Of a DNA stretch of 64,000 nt, positions 62,816 to 64,000 are shown piece by piece. The notes below the pieces were generated by a model. The model was not told the origin of the DNA. It ran no database searches and was given only the letters and a program-made list of their open reading frames with translations. The stretch lies in contig JAVTVJ010000118.1 of the NCBI GenBank assembly GCA_034509425.1, forward strand, positions 496,001-560,000. The letters run 5' to 3'. The DNA is from Eopsaltria australis. Taxonomy: Eukaryota; Chordata; Aves; Passeriformes; Petroicidae. The stretch's first letter is position 1. Each line of letters starts with the position of its first letter. Position numbers and translations under genes: made by a program.

Positions 62816-64000
62816 AAAAAAGGAGCTCCTCAAGTTCTCATTTTTTAATTTTAAGCTACCTATTTTTTTTTGGAACCTGACTGATGATATAAAACTTGTT
62901 ATTTAAGTAAGCTTACAAAACCCCTTCAGCTAACACAACTTTTCCCATGTCTATAAAATTTCAATTTATGTGTGTGTGACTTAGCAAAGCTGACAATTGC
63001 AAAGATTTGTAATATGTTTATTTTTTAAGTTTCATCCACTTCTTGATCTTTCATCTGATAACACCATCAGTGAAAAAAGTAATAAAACATCACTTTGAAA
63101 ATATTGTACTGTTACCCAATGATGTGAAAACACTTATTCTAACCATTAAATCAGTAATGTGATGGGATGGATATACATTATACTAAAAGTAATAGATTTT
63201 AGAAGACAGGAGGACTACAGGGTAGGAATGCATTTCTTTTGAGTTTGAATCTGTACATCTTTCTCTAGAAGATGTCTTCTTTTACATGGAGTGATTTTTC
63301 CACCAAATGGTGCTGTGAGTGAGAAGTGTTAGGCAATGTTTCTCCTATGTAGAAACACATATTTGTATTTTTAGAAAGGTGTGACAGTGACTTTGGTTTC
63401 AAGTAGCAGCATCTCAGTAAAACAGTCCAAGAATTTTCTGTCTTCTTGTATCTGAATATTTACCTCTAAAGACAACAAAGAACAGGTCATTACATATCTA
63501 TGTTAATTACAGTGTGATTAATTAATTCATCAATTGGGTGTGTGATTTGTATATTCCATGACAGGCTCAGAACTCTGTTAATGCCAGATGCTTGTCCTGG
63601 AGTCTGTAAGAACTCTCTTTACTGGTTCTTGGAGTACCTGGTGCATCCCCAATCACATTTCATGGATCTACTAAGCGCAGTGATTGAATCCAGCTGCTTG
63701 CATTCTGTGTGTTGCCATCATTTGCCAGCCACTCACCATGACAGCTGGGCAGGAAACAATTTTCTCATCCCATTAAAATCTTCAGATTTAAAAAAAAAAA
63801 AAAAAAAAATAAAATAAAATTTAAAAAAAGATTTTTAGGCTATTCCCCAGAAGGGGTAAAAAACCCCCAGGATTCACCCCCAAAACAGCTTGTTCTTATG
63901 ACTGTCATTTCTGATGTGGAGATTTAGATTCCAAACTGCAAGCTAGATATCTTCATGAAATGTTTGTCTTTTTGAATAAATGTTTTGAAACAATAATTTC
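62816..64000. other. Intron-like end of window with A-rich tract
   Basis: No supported gene. The segment 63541-63789 precedes a 20-A run with ATTAAA 15-20 bases before it, so it might be a small retrocopy (see findings). The 91-codon frame at 63542-63817 ends in lysines because it runs into the A tract. Confidence 0.35.
63790..63830. repeat. Poly-A/AAAAT tract
   Basis: A run of 20 A (63790-63809), followed by TAAAATAAAATTTAAAAAAAG. It could be a retroposition tail or simple slippage. Confidence 0.9.

Noticed and set aside
1..64000. CRISPR arrays, tRNA or rRNA genes, operons, phage or plasmid functions
   Set aside because: No regularly spaced direct repeats, cloverleaf-like sequences, ribosomal sequence or tightly packed frames were seen. 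All signals are those of vertebrate nuclear DNA.

Overview
This is a window of vertebrate nuclear DNA, most probably from a bird and possibly a songbird or other neoavian. It is AT-rich, CpG-poor and intron-like, and no open frame exceeds about 170 codons. The repeats carry the avian signature: 3' ends of CR1 LINEs on both strands, plus two ERVL-type long terminal repeats of kinds I recognise from memory of bird genomes. There is no operon structure, rRNA, tRNA, CRISPR array or intact coding retroelement.

Layout. Positions 1-10070 look intergenic, with no gene I can support. At 10070-10500 there is one clear CpG island with a TATA box. Its first downstream ATG has a strong Kozak context and is followed after four codons (M-E-K-Q) by a GTATGT splice donor. 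I read this as the promoter and first exon of a plus-strand gene that I cannot name. If so, the remaining 53.7 kb would be mainly its long first introns. A 24-base microexon-like segment at 23232-23255 keeps the reading frame. A 66-base segment at 47826-47891 would also keep it but is weaker. Neither can be proved from one sequence.

Repeats. A deleted LTR lies at about 32075-32755. A near-complete solo LTR lies at 50098-50682, with TG...CA ends and a 5-bp target duplication ACAGT. CR1 fragments lie at 47105-47277 (+), 59340-59775 (+, with decayed reverse-transcriptase C-terminal codons) and 62727-62815 (-). Simple-sequence tracts are at 34140-34210, 34988-35030, 42708-42853 and 63790-63830.

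The most unusual structure is a foldback at 42889-43052: two 44-bp arms, 39/44 identical in inverted orientation, around a 76-bp spacer, directly beside the T/G-rich tract. Several 150-300 bp stretches keep CpGs and homeodomain-like AT motifs in an otherwise CpG-depleted background (18590-18710, 28440-28700, 39300-39600, 41080-41260, 48240-48500, 52080-52280). They read like conserved regulatory elements, which would fit a long regulatory intron of a developmental gene. That is inference.
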